From: Timema cristinae
Lineage: Eukaryota > Arthropoda > Insecta > Phasmatodea > Timematidae
Direction of reading: 5' to 3'
Assembly: GCA_039000515.1 (NCBI GenBank)
Contig: JBCFYV010000001.1
Coordinates: 60,632,234-60,696,233, forward strand
DNA length: 64,000 bases
The notes below the pieces were generated by a model that was given only the letters and a program-made list of their open reading frames with translations, was not told where the DNA came from and did no database searches. A program made the position numbers and the translations under genes. Below are positions 22,923 to 35,249 of the stretch, in pieces. Within the stretch, counting starts at the first letter, position 1; every line of letters begins with the position of its first letter.

Positions 22923-25900
22923 ACGAGTTTTATTCACCTCTGGTTTCCCCACCCTCCCTCCACGCAGCTGTGCGAGGAGGCCTTTGTTTTAACACCTAAT
23001 ATGATTACAGGCATAGGTAAGGTCAGTGTTAGAGTAACTTTTCTATCTTTAAGATTATAGTTTTATTTCAATAACTATAAATTTATATATTTTATATGTT
23101 TCTACGGGTAGTCGGTTTTAACAGGGCCAATTGAGCGTTGTAATTGGAACACGTCCACTTAATTACTAGGGTGCTTTTCTACACTCCCAATGCCCACTTT
23201 CACGGGATGTAAGACCCCTCTTGCCATGCAAATGATGGTGCACAGAATTAACATTGCGGGACGCGTCTCTCTGCGCCCCGTTCAGACAACTGCAAATGAT
23301 AGCACACACAGAACGAACAAGCACTGTGGTGCAAACGGGCGTCGCTCAAACCCACCCTCCCTCAGTGCATCTGAAGGTACTCTCGCAAATGTTGAGTGCA
23401 TTGATGTGTGGGCTTAAACTTTCATAGGGATATATAATATAGTTGCGAACATTAAATTCAATATAAGAGCTATATATTATTCCTCCGAAATATAATTGCG
23501 AGCATTAAATTATAATTGGGCTGAAGAATAAAATGGGTGTTTTCACTTTAAACGTGGGTAGCAGCACACGACTTACAAACTATAGTTTTATTTCAATATC
23601 TATAATATTTGGGCGGAGGAGCCTCCCTCCAAGTGCCAACAAGTTGGATGTGTGTGCGAGAGAGCTGTCGGGCCATAACATGTCCACTTTCATGGGATGT
23701 AAAAGTGAGACTGCCGTTTAACGGGAGTTTTCAGAGCTGCCTTACAGGTGTCTATTTTGAGAAACACAATGACTCCTCAAGGTGAATGGAGGTTATTGCT
23801 CGGTACGTCACCCCCAGAAGGTAATGACCGGGGGAGGGATGAACAACCCCAGCTCTGAGGAAGAGGGGTGGGGAGGGAAAAGTGAAAGGCTAAGTTGGTC
23901 ATCAGAAGGCAGCGAGCCCCTGAGGTTGCGACATAACACGCAATGATTACGTCATTGGGAAAACCCCAAGGTTGTTGAGGTCAAGATCTATTCTTGTCTC
24001 GTGAGCCGTCAAGCTGACGCAAGGGAAAACCCCCGTTGCCCGGGGCAATGACCTCAATATCTATTCTTGTCTTGCCTGCCCGACATACTGGCGCCAGTCT
24101 CAACTTGTCTTGTCTGCCCGCCAACCTGGCGCCAGGGTTGCGACATAACACGCAATGATTACGTCATTGGGAAAACCCCAAGTTTGTTGAGGTCAAGATC
24201 TATTCTTGTCTCGTGAGCCGTCAAGCTGACGCAAGGGAAAACCCCAGTTGCCCGGGGCAATGACCTCAATATCTATTCTTGTCTTGCCTGCCCGACATAC
24301 TGGCGCCAGTCTCAACTTGTCTTGTCTGCCCGCCAACCTGGCGCCAGGGTTGCGACATAACACGCAATGATTACGTCATTGGGAAAACCCCAAGGTTGTT
24401 GAGGTCAAGATCTATTCTTGTCTCGTGAGCCGTCAAGCTGACGCAAGGGAAAACCCCCGTTGCCCGGGGCAATGACCTCAATATCTATTCTTGTCTTGCC
24501 TGCCCGACATACTGGCGCCAGGGAAAAACCCTGTTGCCCCGGGCAATGACCTCGATATCTATTCTGGGCCGACATATTGGCACCAGGGAAAACCAGATGC
24601 CCGAGGCAATGACCTCAATATCTATTCTTGTCTTGTCGGGCCGACATACTGGCGCCAGGGTTGGGACATAACACGCGATGATTACGTCATAGGAAAAAAC
24701 TCAGGTTGTCCGGTCCGAGAGCTGCGGGTGGAGGATCATTTCCAGGCATTTCGACAGACGCTACCAAACAACCAATTTTAGTAGACTTGTGACGGGGGAT
24801 AGCGGCCCCTAACTGTGGATTCCGAGGCCCCTGATTGTGCATGTGTCAGCTAGAATTGCGACATAACACGCAATGATTACGGCATAGGAAAAAACCCAGG
24901 TTGTCCGGTCCGAGAGCTGCGGGTGGAGGAACATTTCCATGCATTTCGACAGACGCTACCAAACAAACAATTTTAGTAGACTTGTGACAGGGGGTAGTGG
25001 CCCCTAACTGTGGATTCCGAGGCCCCTGATTGTGCATAATTAGAGATGCTAGAGTTGCGACATAACACGCAATGATTACGGCATAGGAAAATACCCAGGT
25101 TGTCCGATCCGAGAGCTGCGGGTGGAGGTACATTTCCAGACATTTCGACAGACGCTACCAAACAAACAATTTTAGTAGACTTGTGACGGGGGTAGTGGCC
25201 CCTAACGGGGGATTCTGAGGCCCCTGATTGTGCATAATTAGAGATGCTAGAGTTGCGACATAACACGCAATGATTACGTCATAGGAAAAACCCAGGTTGC
25301 CGAGGTCACGATCTATTCTTGTCCCAACTTGTCTGCCCGCCAACCTGGCGCCAGGGTTGCGATGATTACGTCATTGGGAAAACCCAAGGTTATCGAAGTC
25401 ACTTGTCGCCCCGGCAGTCTGGCGTCAGGGTGGCGAAGGAGGAGGGGGGTCTCTGGAACAAATTACCACACTCTACCACAAAGCACCATAGCGCAAGGTT
25501 CATGCTGCTTGTTCCGGGACAGAGCCTTGTGACAGAAGAGCCGATGTTCATTCTAGGCTTGTCAGCCATAGCGCAAGCTTCGTGCCGAGCCCTCCGTCAA
25601 ACTGACGCCAGGGAAAACCCCCGTTGCCCGGGGCAATGACCTCAATATCTATTCTTGTCTTGTCTGCCCGACATACTGGCGCCAGGGAAAAACCCCGTTT
25701 CCCGGGGCAATGACCTCAATATCTATTAACAATCATCAAGAACCAACATGTCCAGGGTTGGTAGTCGAGGGGGAGGGGGAGGTGGATGTGGAAAGCAGGT
25801 CAAAATTGGTGGGGGAAGGAAGATATTAATAGCAACCAATCAGAGGAAAGTAGGGCAGGGGTGGGGAATAACGGTAAAGATGTGGAAAGCAGGTCACTCA

Positions 25901-25963
25901 AACAGGATGTGGGTGTTTTGACCCGTTGGCGGAAGCGGGGTTCCCATACGCCACCCTAGCTAC
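22923..25963 (-). repeat. Right arm of the large palindrome
   Basis: This is the reverse complement of the left arm. Differences seen include one in the CCCCGTTAGGGG/CCCCAGTTAGGGG block (25203 against 16306), one-base length changes (near 24543 and 25024), and GGGAGGGTGGG against GGGGGGTGGG (23354 against 18157). The inner boundary is sharp at CGAGTTTTATTCACC. Confidence 0.9.
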
Positions 25964-26149
25964 TCATATACTAAAAAAGTCATGGATGAAGTGCATTTTT
26001 CTTTAATTATTATATGTAAAATATCCTTTCAATACTACATCCATGAAGAATCACGCGCTTTTTAGAAATGATGTCAAAGGATTGCACCATTAAAACTTAT
26101 TTTATCTTTAAAAAATCAACTCCGTAGTATTTACCAAAAAAGCAAGTGG

Positions 26150-26499
26150 TGCTAGCTCCCTCTACCTAATAGGAAGCTAGCCTTCACAACACCAGCTGAC
26201 ACCAGGACTCTTTGGTTTTGACACTATTGACAAGAGGTCCAAAGAGCAAGGGGTAGCTCATATATAAGCCGCTTGCGCGTATGAATATATAGAGTAGTCA
26301 CATAAATCTACACAGCATGGTACTCAAAACACGGAACGTGTAATGTTACAGAGAAATAATATATAGTTCAACTAAACTGTGTCATATAAAATTATATCTT
26401 CAGTGCTGAAGATGGAATCATCTCAATAAATCGTGTGCAACATTAAAAGTCTTATATATTCAATTAAAATATCAGATTGAAAAACCGCATCATAATAAT
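26150..26499 (+). repeat. LTR-like end with TATA and polyadenylation signals
   Basis: A TATATAAG box lies at 26261-26268, AATAAA at 26425-26430, and the segment ends just before a TGGCGC primer-site-like motif at 26500. This arrangement fits the 3' half of an LTR. The left boundary is not defined and no downstream gag or pol is present; the 28-bp array begins about 750 bp later. Confidence 0.4.
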
Positions 26500-26680
26500 T
26501 GGCGCTCGATCACGGGGCTATAAAAACCAATTATCTCACAAATAACATCCATAACACTTCAATCGACACCCAATCGCGGGGCATAATAATACCTTACCGC
26601 TTTAATTAGTGCTCGATCACAGGGCAATTATCAGCTAATTAAACGGTATCACTTCATTCAGCGCCCATCGCGGATATGTA
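26500..26680 (+). repeat. Serial primer-site-like motifs
   Basis: The motif TGGCGCTCGATCACGGGGC (26500) recurs in variants: CACCCAATCGCGGGGC (about 26567), GTGCTCGATCACAGGGC (about 26609) and GCGCCCATCGCGG (about 26661). A single such site after an LTR would be expected for priming; a series is unusual. Related motifs occur at 43529-43660 and 44250-44345. Confidence 0.5.
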
Positions 26681-27246
26681 GCATTTTAATTTCTGTCTAC
26701 CGTGGATCGATTAATTCACTAACGCAATAACTATACAACTAAACTATTTAAATCACTGTTATCATATAAGATACCTGAAATTATCGATGGTTTCCCGCTT
26801 GCGCCTTTATAAATACTAACTTATGTTATAACTTGTAGCTTTTAGTTTTGACCTTGAAAACATTAATTTTCCAATGTTTATCATAAAATGAGTTAAAAGT
26901 TATTTATTTTAAATTTAAGTTTTGAAATGAAAGGTGAGAACTAATATATTTATTGTACAGAATACAATCATAAAATTTGTCTTGAAAAATGACGAGTTAA
27001 TATGAAGATGGAAGGTCCCACGTTCTTAAAACATGTTAGCTATGCCCACATATGAATAATAAGCTGGCCCTCAAACGTATGTGATGATATTCCATGTAGG
27101 CTATCTCGCCGTGTTATTGCCCACACATTGTGATTCTAGTGGGAGTGTTCCAGTCGTAATATGGAGTGCATTCATTCCTTGACGTCATAAACAGCTTTCA
27201 CTGCCAAGCTCCATTTAAGAACTATCAGTGCTCGCCCTAGGTGACT
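26681..27246. other. No recognised gene
   Basis: AT-rich leader-like stretch between the LTR-like end and the 28-bp array. No coding motif was found. Confidence 0.5.
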
Positions 27247-30200
27247 AGACCTCCCAGACACTGGGACTATTACAAGACCTCTCAGACACTGGGACTATTA
27301 CAAGAACTCCCAGACATTGGGACTATTACAAGACCTCCCAGACACTGGGACTATTACAAGAACTCCCAGACATTGGGACTATTACAAGACCTCCCAAATA
27401 CTGGGACTATTACAAGACCTCTCAGACACTGGGACTATTACAAGACCTCTCAGACACTGGGACTGTTACTAGACTTCTCAGACACTTGGACTGTTACAAG
27501 ACCTCCCAAACACTGGGACTATTACAAGACTTATCAGACACTGGGACTGTTACAAGACCTCCCAGACACTGGGACTATTACAAGACCTCTCAGACACTGG
27601 GACTATTACAGGACCTCTCAGACATTGGGACTATTACAAGACTTCTCAGACACGGGGACTGTTACAAGACCTCCCAGACACTGCGACTATTACAAGACTT
27701 CTAAGACACTTGGACTGTTACAAGACCTCCCAGACACTGGGATCATTACAAGACCTCTCAGACACTGGGACTATTACAAACCTCTCAGACACTGGGACTA
27801 TTACAAGACCTCCCAGACACTGGGACTATTACAAGATCTCTCAGACACTGGGACTATTACACGACCCCCAGATACTGGGACAATTACAAGATCTCTCAGA
27901 CACTGGGACTGTTACAAGACCTCTCAGACACTGGGACTATTACAAGACCTCTCAGACTCTGGGACTATTACAAGACCTCTCAGACACTGGGACTATTACA
28001 AGACTTCTCAGACACTGGTACTGTTACAAGACCTCTCAGAAACTGGGGCTATTACAAGACCTCCAGACACTGGGACTATTACAAGACCTCTCAGACACGG
28101 GGACTATTACAAGTCCTCTCAGACACTGGAACTATTACAAGACCTCTCAGTCACTGGGACTATTATAAGACTTCTCAGACACTGAGACTGTTACAAGACC
28201 TCCCAGACACTGGGACTATTACATGAGTTCTCAAACACCGGGACTATTACAAGACCTCTCAGACACTGGGACTATTATAATACCTCTCAGACACTGGGAC
28301 TATTACAAGACCTTTCAGACACTGGGACTATTAAAAGACCTCTCAGACATTGGGACTATTTCAAGACCTCTCAGACACTTGGACTATTACAAGATCTCTC
28401 AGACACTGGGACTCTCTTAAAAGACCTCTCAGACACTGGGACTATTACAAGACCTCTCAGACACTGGGACTGTTACAAGAACTCCCAGACACTGGGACTA
28501 TTACTAGACCTCTCTGACACCGGGACTATTACAAGACCTCTCAGACACTGGGACTGTTACAAGACTTCTCATCACTTGGACTGGTACCAGACCTCCCAGA
28601 CACTGGGACTATTACAAGACCTCTCAGACACTGGGACTATTACAAGACCTCTCAGACATTGGGCCTGTTACAAGACCTCCCAGACACTGGGAGTGTTACA
28701 AGACCTCTCAGACACTGTGACTATTACAAGACCTCTCAGACACTGGGACTGTTACTAGACTTCTCAGACACTGGGAATGTTACAAGACCTCCCAGACACT
28801 GGGACTGTTACAAGACCTCCCAGACACTGGGACTATTACAAGACCTCTCAGACACTGGGACTATTACAAGACCTCTCAGACACTGGGACTGTTACAAGAC
28901 CTCCCAGACATTGGGACTATTACAAGACTTCTCAGACACTGGGACTGTTACAAGACCTCCCAGACACTGGGACTATTACAAGACTTCTCAGACACTGGGA
29001 CTGTTACAAAACCTCCCATATACTGGGACCTTTACAAGACCTCTCAGACAATGGGACTATTACAAGACCTCTCAGACACTGGGACTATTACAAGACCTCC
29101 CAGACATTTGGACTATTACAAGATCTCTCAGACACTTGGACTATTACACGACCTCCCAGACACTGGGACAATTACAAGATCTCTCAGACACTGGGACTGG
29201 TACAAGACCTCTCAGACACTGGGACTATTACAAGACCTCCCAGACATTTGGACTATTACAAGATCTCTCAGACACTTGGACTATTACACGACCTCCCAGA
29301 CACTGGGACAATTACAAGATCTCTCAGACACTGGGACTGGTACAAGACCTCTCAGACACTGGGACTATTACAAGACCTCTCAGACTCTGGGACTATTACA
29401 AGACCTCTCAGACACTGGGACTATTACAAGACTTCTCAGACACTGGTACTGTTACAAGACCTCCCAGACACTCGGACTATTACAAGACTTCTCAGACACT
29501 GGGACTATTACAAGACCTCTCAGACACTGGGACTGTTACAAGTCCTCTCAGACACTGGAACTATTACAAGACCTCTCAAACACTGGGACTATTACAAGAC
29601 TTCTCAGACACTGGGACTGTTACAGGACCTCCCAGACACTGGGACTATTAAATGAGTTCTCAGACACCGGGACTATTACAAGACCTCTCAGACACTGGGA
29701 CTATTATAAGAACTCTCAGACACTGGGACTATTACAAGACCTCTCAGACACTGGGACTATTAAAAGACCTCTCAGATACTGGGACTAATACAAGACCTCT
29801 CAGACACTGGGACTATTACAAGAACTCTTAGACACTGGGACTGTTACAAGACCTCCCAGACACTGGGACTATTACAAGACACTCAGAAACTGGGGCTGTT
29901 ACAAGACCTCCCAGACACTGGGACTATTACAAGACCTCTCAGACACTGGAACTATTACAAGACCTCTCAGACACTGGGACTATTACAAGACCTCTGAGAG
30001 ACTGGGACTTTACAAGACCTCTCAGACTCTAGAACTATTAAAAGACCTCTCAGACACTGAGACTATTACAAGACTTCTCAGACACACGGAACTATTGAAA
30101 GAACTGTCAGACACCGGGACTATTACAAGACCTCTCAGACACGGGACTTTATAAAGAACTGTCAGACACCGGGACTGTTACAAGACCTCTCAGACATTTG

Positions 30201-33200
30201 GACTATTAAAAGAACTCTCAGACACCGGGACTGTTACAAGACCTCCCAGACACTGGGAATATTACAAGACTTCCCAGACACCGGGACTATTACAAGACCT
30301 CTCAGACACGGGACTGTTACAAGACCTCTCAGACACTGGACTATTAAAGACTCTCAGACACCGGGACTGTTACAAGACCTCTCAGACACTTGGACTGTTA
30401 CAAGACCTCTCAGACACTGAGACTATTACAAGACCTCTCAGACACCGGGACTATTAAAAGAACTGTCAGACACGGGACTATTACAAGACCTCTCAGACAC
30501 GGGACTATTAAAAGAACTGTCAGACACGGGACTGTTACAAGACCTCTCAGACACTGGGACTATTAAAAACTCTCAGACACGGGACTGTTACAAGACCTCT
30601 CAGACACCGGGACTATTACAAGACCTCTCAGACACCGGGACTATTAAAAGAACTGTCAGACACCGGGACTTTACAAGACCTCTCAGACACCGGGACTGTT
30701 ACAAGACCTCTCAGACATTGGGACTAGTTACAAGACCTCTCAGACATTGGGACTGTTACAAGACCTCTCAGACACTGGGACTATTAAAAGAACTCTCAGA
30801 CACCGGGACTATTACAAGACCTCTCAGACACCGGGACTATTAAAAGAACTGTCAGACACCGGGACTATTACAAGACCTCTCAGACACGAGGACTTTTAAA
30901 GAACTCTCAGACACCGGGACTGTTACAAGACCTCTCAGACACTTGGACTGTTACAAGACCTCTCAGACACTGGGACTATTAAAAGAACTCTCAGACACCG
31001 GGACTGTTACAAGACCTCTCAGACACTGGGACTATTACAAGACCTCTCAGACATTGGGACTGTTACAAGACCTCTCATACACTGGGACTATTACAAGACC
31101 TCCCAGACACTGGGACTATTACAAGACCTCTCAGACAATAGGACTGTTACAAGACCTCCCAGACACTGGGAATATTACAAGACCTCCCAGACACCGGGAC
31201 TATTACAATACCTCTCCGACACTAGGACTATTACAAGACCTCTCAGACACTGGGACTATTACAAGACGTCTCAAACACTGGGACTGTTACAAGACCTCCC
31301 AGACACTGGGACTATTACAAGACCTCTCAGACACTGGGACAATTACAAGACCTCCCAGACACTGGGACTACTAAACAAACTTCTCAGACACTGGGACTAT
31401 TACAAGACCTCCCAGACACTGGGACTGTTGCAAGACCTCTCAGACACTGGGACTATTACAAGACCTCTCAGACACTGGGACTATTACAAGACCTTTCAGA
31501 CACTGGCACTATTACAAGACCTCTAAGACACTGGGACTGTTACTAGACTTCTCAGACACTTGGACTGTTACAAGACCTCCCAAACACTGGGACTATTACA
31601 AGACTTATCAGACACTGGGACTGTTACAAGACCTCCCAGACACTGGGACTATTACAAGACCTCTCAGACACTGGGACTATTACAGGACCTCTCAGACACT
31701 GGGACTATTACAAGACCTCCCAGACACTGGGACTATTACAAGATCTCTCAGACACTGGGACTATTACAAGACCTCCCAGACATAGGGACAATTACAAGAT
31801 CTCTCAGACACTGGGACTGTTACAAGACCTTTCAGACACTGAGACTATTACAAGAACTCTAAGACACTGGTGCTATTAAAAGACCTCCCAGACACTGGGA
31901 CTATTACAAGATCTCTCAGACACTGGGACTATTACACGACCTCCCAAATACTGGGACAATTACAAGATCTCTCAGACACTGGGACTGTTACAAGACCTCT
32001 CAGACACTGGGACTATTACAAGACCTCTCAGACTCTGGGACTATTACAAGACCTCTCAGACACTGGGACTATTACAAGACTTCTCAGACACTGGTACTGT
32101 TACAAGACCTCTCAGACACTGGGACTATTACAAGACCTCTCAGACACTGGGACTATTACAAGACCTCTCAGACACTGGGACTGTTACTAGACTTCTCAGA
32201 CACTTGGACTGTTACAAGACCTCCCAAACACTGGGACTATTACAAGACTTATCAGACACTGGGACTGTTACAAGACCTCCCAGACACTGGGACTATTACA
32301 AGACCTCTCAGACACTGGGACTATTACAGGACCTCTCAGACATTGGGACTATTACAAGACTTCTCAGACACGGGGACTGTTACAAGACCTCCCAGACACT
32401 GGGACTATTACAAGACATCTCAGACACTCGGACTGTTACAAGACTTCCCAGACACTGGGACTATTACAAAACCTCTCAGACACTGGGACTATTACAATAC
32501 CTCCCAGACACTGGGATTATTACAAGATCTCTCAGACACTGGGACTATTACAAGACCTCCCAGACATTGGGACAATTACAAGATCTTTCAGACACTGGGA
32601 CTGTTACAAGACCTCTCAGACACTGGGACTATTACAAGACTTCTCATCCACTGGGACTATTATAAGACCTCTCAGACACTGGGACTATTACAAGACCTCT
32701 CAGACACTGGGACTGTTACAAGACTTCTCAGACACTGGGGCTGTTACAAGACCTCCCAGACACTGGGACTAATACAAGACCTCTCAGACACTGGGACTAT
32801 TACAAGACCTCTCAGACACTGGGACTGTTACAAGACCTCTCAGACACTGGAACTATTACAAGACCTCTCAGACACTGGGACTATTACATGACCTCCCATA
32901 CGCTGGGACTATTACAAGACCTCTCAGACACTGGGACTATTACAAGATTTCTCAGACACTGGGACTATTACAAGACTTCTCAGACACTGGGACTATTACA
33001 AGACTTCTCAGACACTGGGACTATTACAAGACCTCTCAGACACTGGTACTGTTACAAGACTTCTGAGACACTGGGACTGTTACAAGACCTCCCAGACACT
33101 GGGACTATTACAAGACCTCTCAGACACTGGGACTATTACAAGACCTCCCAGACACTGGGACTGTTACATTACCTCTCAGACACTGTGACTGTTACAAGAC

Positions 33201-34233
33201 CTCCCAGACACCGGGACTATTACAAGACCTCTCAGACACTGGGACTATTACAAGACCTCTCAGATACTGGGACTATTACAAGACCTCTCAGACACTGGTA
33301 CTTTTACAAGACCTCCCAGACACCGGGACTTTTACAAGATCTCTTAGACACTGGGACTTTTACAAGACCTCTCAGACACTGGGACTATTACAAGACCTCT
33401 CAGACACTGGGACTATTACAAGACTTCTCAGACACTGGGCCTGTTACAAGACCTCCCAGACACTTGGACTATTACAAGACCTCTCAGACACTGGGACTCT
33501 TACAATACCTCCCAGACACTTGGACTATTACAAGATCTCTCAGACACTGGGACTATTACAAGACCTCCCAGACACTGGGATAATTACAAGATCTCTCAGA
33601 CACTGGGACTATTACAAGACCTCTCAGACACTGGGACTGTTACAAGACCTCTCAGACACTGGGACTATTACAAGACTTCTCACACACTGGGCCAGTTACA
33701 AGACCTCCCGGACACTGGGACTATTACAAGACCTCTCAGACACTGGAACTATTACAAGACCTCTCAGACACTGGGACTATTACAAGACCTCTCAGACACT
33801 GGGACTATTAAAAGACCTCTCAGACACTGGGACAATTACAAGATCTCTCAGACATTGGGACTATTACATGACCTCTCAGACACTGGGACTGTTACAAGAC
33901 CTCTCAGACACTGGGACTATTACAAGACTTCTCAGACACTGGGCCAGTTACAAGACCTCCCGGACACTGAGACTATTACAAGACCTCTCAGACACTGGGA
34001 CTATTACAAGATCTCTCAGACACTGGGACTATTACAAGACCTCCCAGACACTGGGACTATTACAAGACCTCCCAGACACTGGGACAATTACAAGATCTCT
34101 CAGACTCTGGGACTTTTACAAGACCTCTCAGAAACTGGGACTGTTACTAGACCTCCCAGACACTGGGACTATTACAAGACTTCTCAGACAATGGGACTAT
34201 TACAAGACTTCTCAGACACTGGTATTATACAAG
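27247..34233 (+). repeat. Minisatellite, 28-bp unit, about 250 copies
   Basis: The consensus unit is AGACCTCTCAGACACTGGGA followed by CTATTACA. Variation is concentrated at a few sites: CTCTCAG/CTCCCAG, CTATT/CTGTT, AGACCTC/AGACTTC/AGATCTC. Because 28 is not a multiple of three and the unit has no stop in any forward frame, all three frames stay open over 84-bp cycles, giving predicted proteins of up to 330 residues with a 28-residue period (TRPxRHWDYYKTSQTLGLLQ). I do not regard these as genes: start codons are arbitrary and frames end wherever a unit loses a base. It is an array expanded by unequal exchange or slippage. Confidence 0.97.
29990..30950 (+). repeat. Variant block of the 28-bp array with shortened units
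   Basis: Here many units are 26-27 bp, reading CAGACACGGGACT, and AAGAACTGTCAGACACCGGG replaces the usual AAGACCTCTCAGACACTGGG. Alternating long and short units suggest a separate local expansion. The length changes explain the absence of long open frames in this part. Confidence 0.8.
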
Positions 34234-35116
34234 TGGTGACTACATTCAACTGTGCCATAATGTACCTCAAATAGCCGTAGTTAATATTCGTGCACCGACG
34301 TCGGGTCAAATAGGGCTTTAAACCCCCACCAAGACCTCAAATTAATGTTAAGTTTCCGCAGCAATTGACCTCTCCAAGTAATTTATAGAATCATCGGAAT
34401 TTATAAACAAATGATTTTATTAACGACCTGACCTTAAAGCTTTTAGGTGGATATATATTTTTACAAAAATTTTTTTAAAGGAGCCTTTAGCTCCTCTTTA
34501 GTTTGTGAGGCAACGCTCCTTATTACTATAACCACTCTATTCCCCACCCGAGCAGGGTTCTATCCTCACTGAGGTTATTCAAGTAAAACACTAAAGGTAT
34601 CCCGTTTTGTGGGGAACATATTATGGTAAGCCTACCATTACACAAGTTTAAAAATCCCTAAATGCTACAAATTGCTGAAGGTACAGCTTCTATACACTGT
34701 ACCTAAATTAAGGTCACTTACATTATTGAAATCACTGCCCTTAGTTACCATAAAAAGAATTAAATAACATCTAGAGGCATGTAATTGTCATACATTGTCT
34801 TTGTGTTTTGTGGTTATGGAGCTGTACCCCCCCCCCCCCTTCTCCTATCCTTCGAGATTTAATTCTGTACACAGCCTTGGTTACCTGATGCCTTGTGGGT
34901 GCGCCACTGGTGGTTACTACACTGCCATTGTACCATACATAGGTACCATGACGCATACTCGCTCATACACTGTGAACATAGCTGGCTTTCATCAGTATCG
35001 TATTTATGTAAACCTATCTTGATGGACTATGTATGATCCATATATCATGATGGACTAAATAGCAAGGCTATTGTATTTGTTAGTTATGGTTATAGACACA
35101 TCTAGATATCAAGTTC
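34234..35116. other. No recognised gene
   Basis: A run of C (about 34829-34838) and short open frames only. No motif was recognised. Confidence 0.5.
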
Positions 35117-35249
35117 TTTAAATTGAAAAATGACGCCTGGACACGGGAAGCAAACCCGGGACCTAGTATGCCAATGCTCTAACTACTGAGCTATCCAGGA
35201 GTCGTCCCGGGTTCGATACCCGTGTCTAGGAAACATTTTTCGATTTAAA
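35117..35249. mobile_element. Foldback tRNA-like sequence (46-bp inverted arms, 41-bp loop)
   Basis: On the minus strand, TCCTGGATAGCTCAGTAGTTAG gives a tRNA A box, and CCCGGGTTTGCTTCCCGTG plus TCCAGG give a T arm and acceptor end near 35165-35133. The plus strand then repeats a T arm and acceptor end, GTCCCGGGTTCGATACCCGT, at 35204. The arms 35117-35162 and 35204-35249 pair at about 38 of 46 positions and include matching AT-rich outer ends TTTAAAT.GAAAAATG. The loop holds the tRNA D arm and anticodon region. It looks like a small tRNA-derived inverted-repeat element. Confidence 0.75.

Larger units (their letters stand above)
15553..25963. mobile_element. 10.4-kb palindromic (foldback-like) element
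   Basis: Two inverted arms of about 3.04 kb (15553-18592 and 22923-25963) enclose about 4.33 kb. The ends are GTAGCTAGGGTGGCG and its reverse complement. The flanking 8-mers TCATATAA (15545-15552) and TCATATAC (25964-25971) match at seven of eight bases, which suggests insertion as a unit with an 8-bp duplication, as with hAT elements. Reading both arms, I noticed only about six differences, so they are almost identical. No transposase is seen in arms or spacer, so it would be non-autonomous. An inverted segmental duplication or an assembly inversion are alternatives. Confidence 0.7.

Noticed and set aside
27247..34233. CRISPR-like array (28-bp repeats)
   Set aside because: Units follow one another with no unique spacers, and the context is eukaryotic. 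It is a minisatellite.
27241..34274. Long repetitive open frames (up to 330 residues) as a protein-coding gene
   Set aside because: All three forward frames are open because the 28-bp unit lacks stops; frames overlap one another with the same peptide, and their starts and ends follow unit-length changes. No independent coding evidence.
35128..35200. Functional tRNA gene on the minus strand
   Set aside because: Acceptor pairing is fair but the anticodon stem fails, and the T arm is duplicated in inverted orientation, so a tRNA-derived element is likelier.
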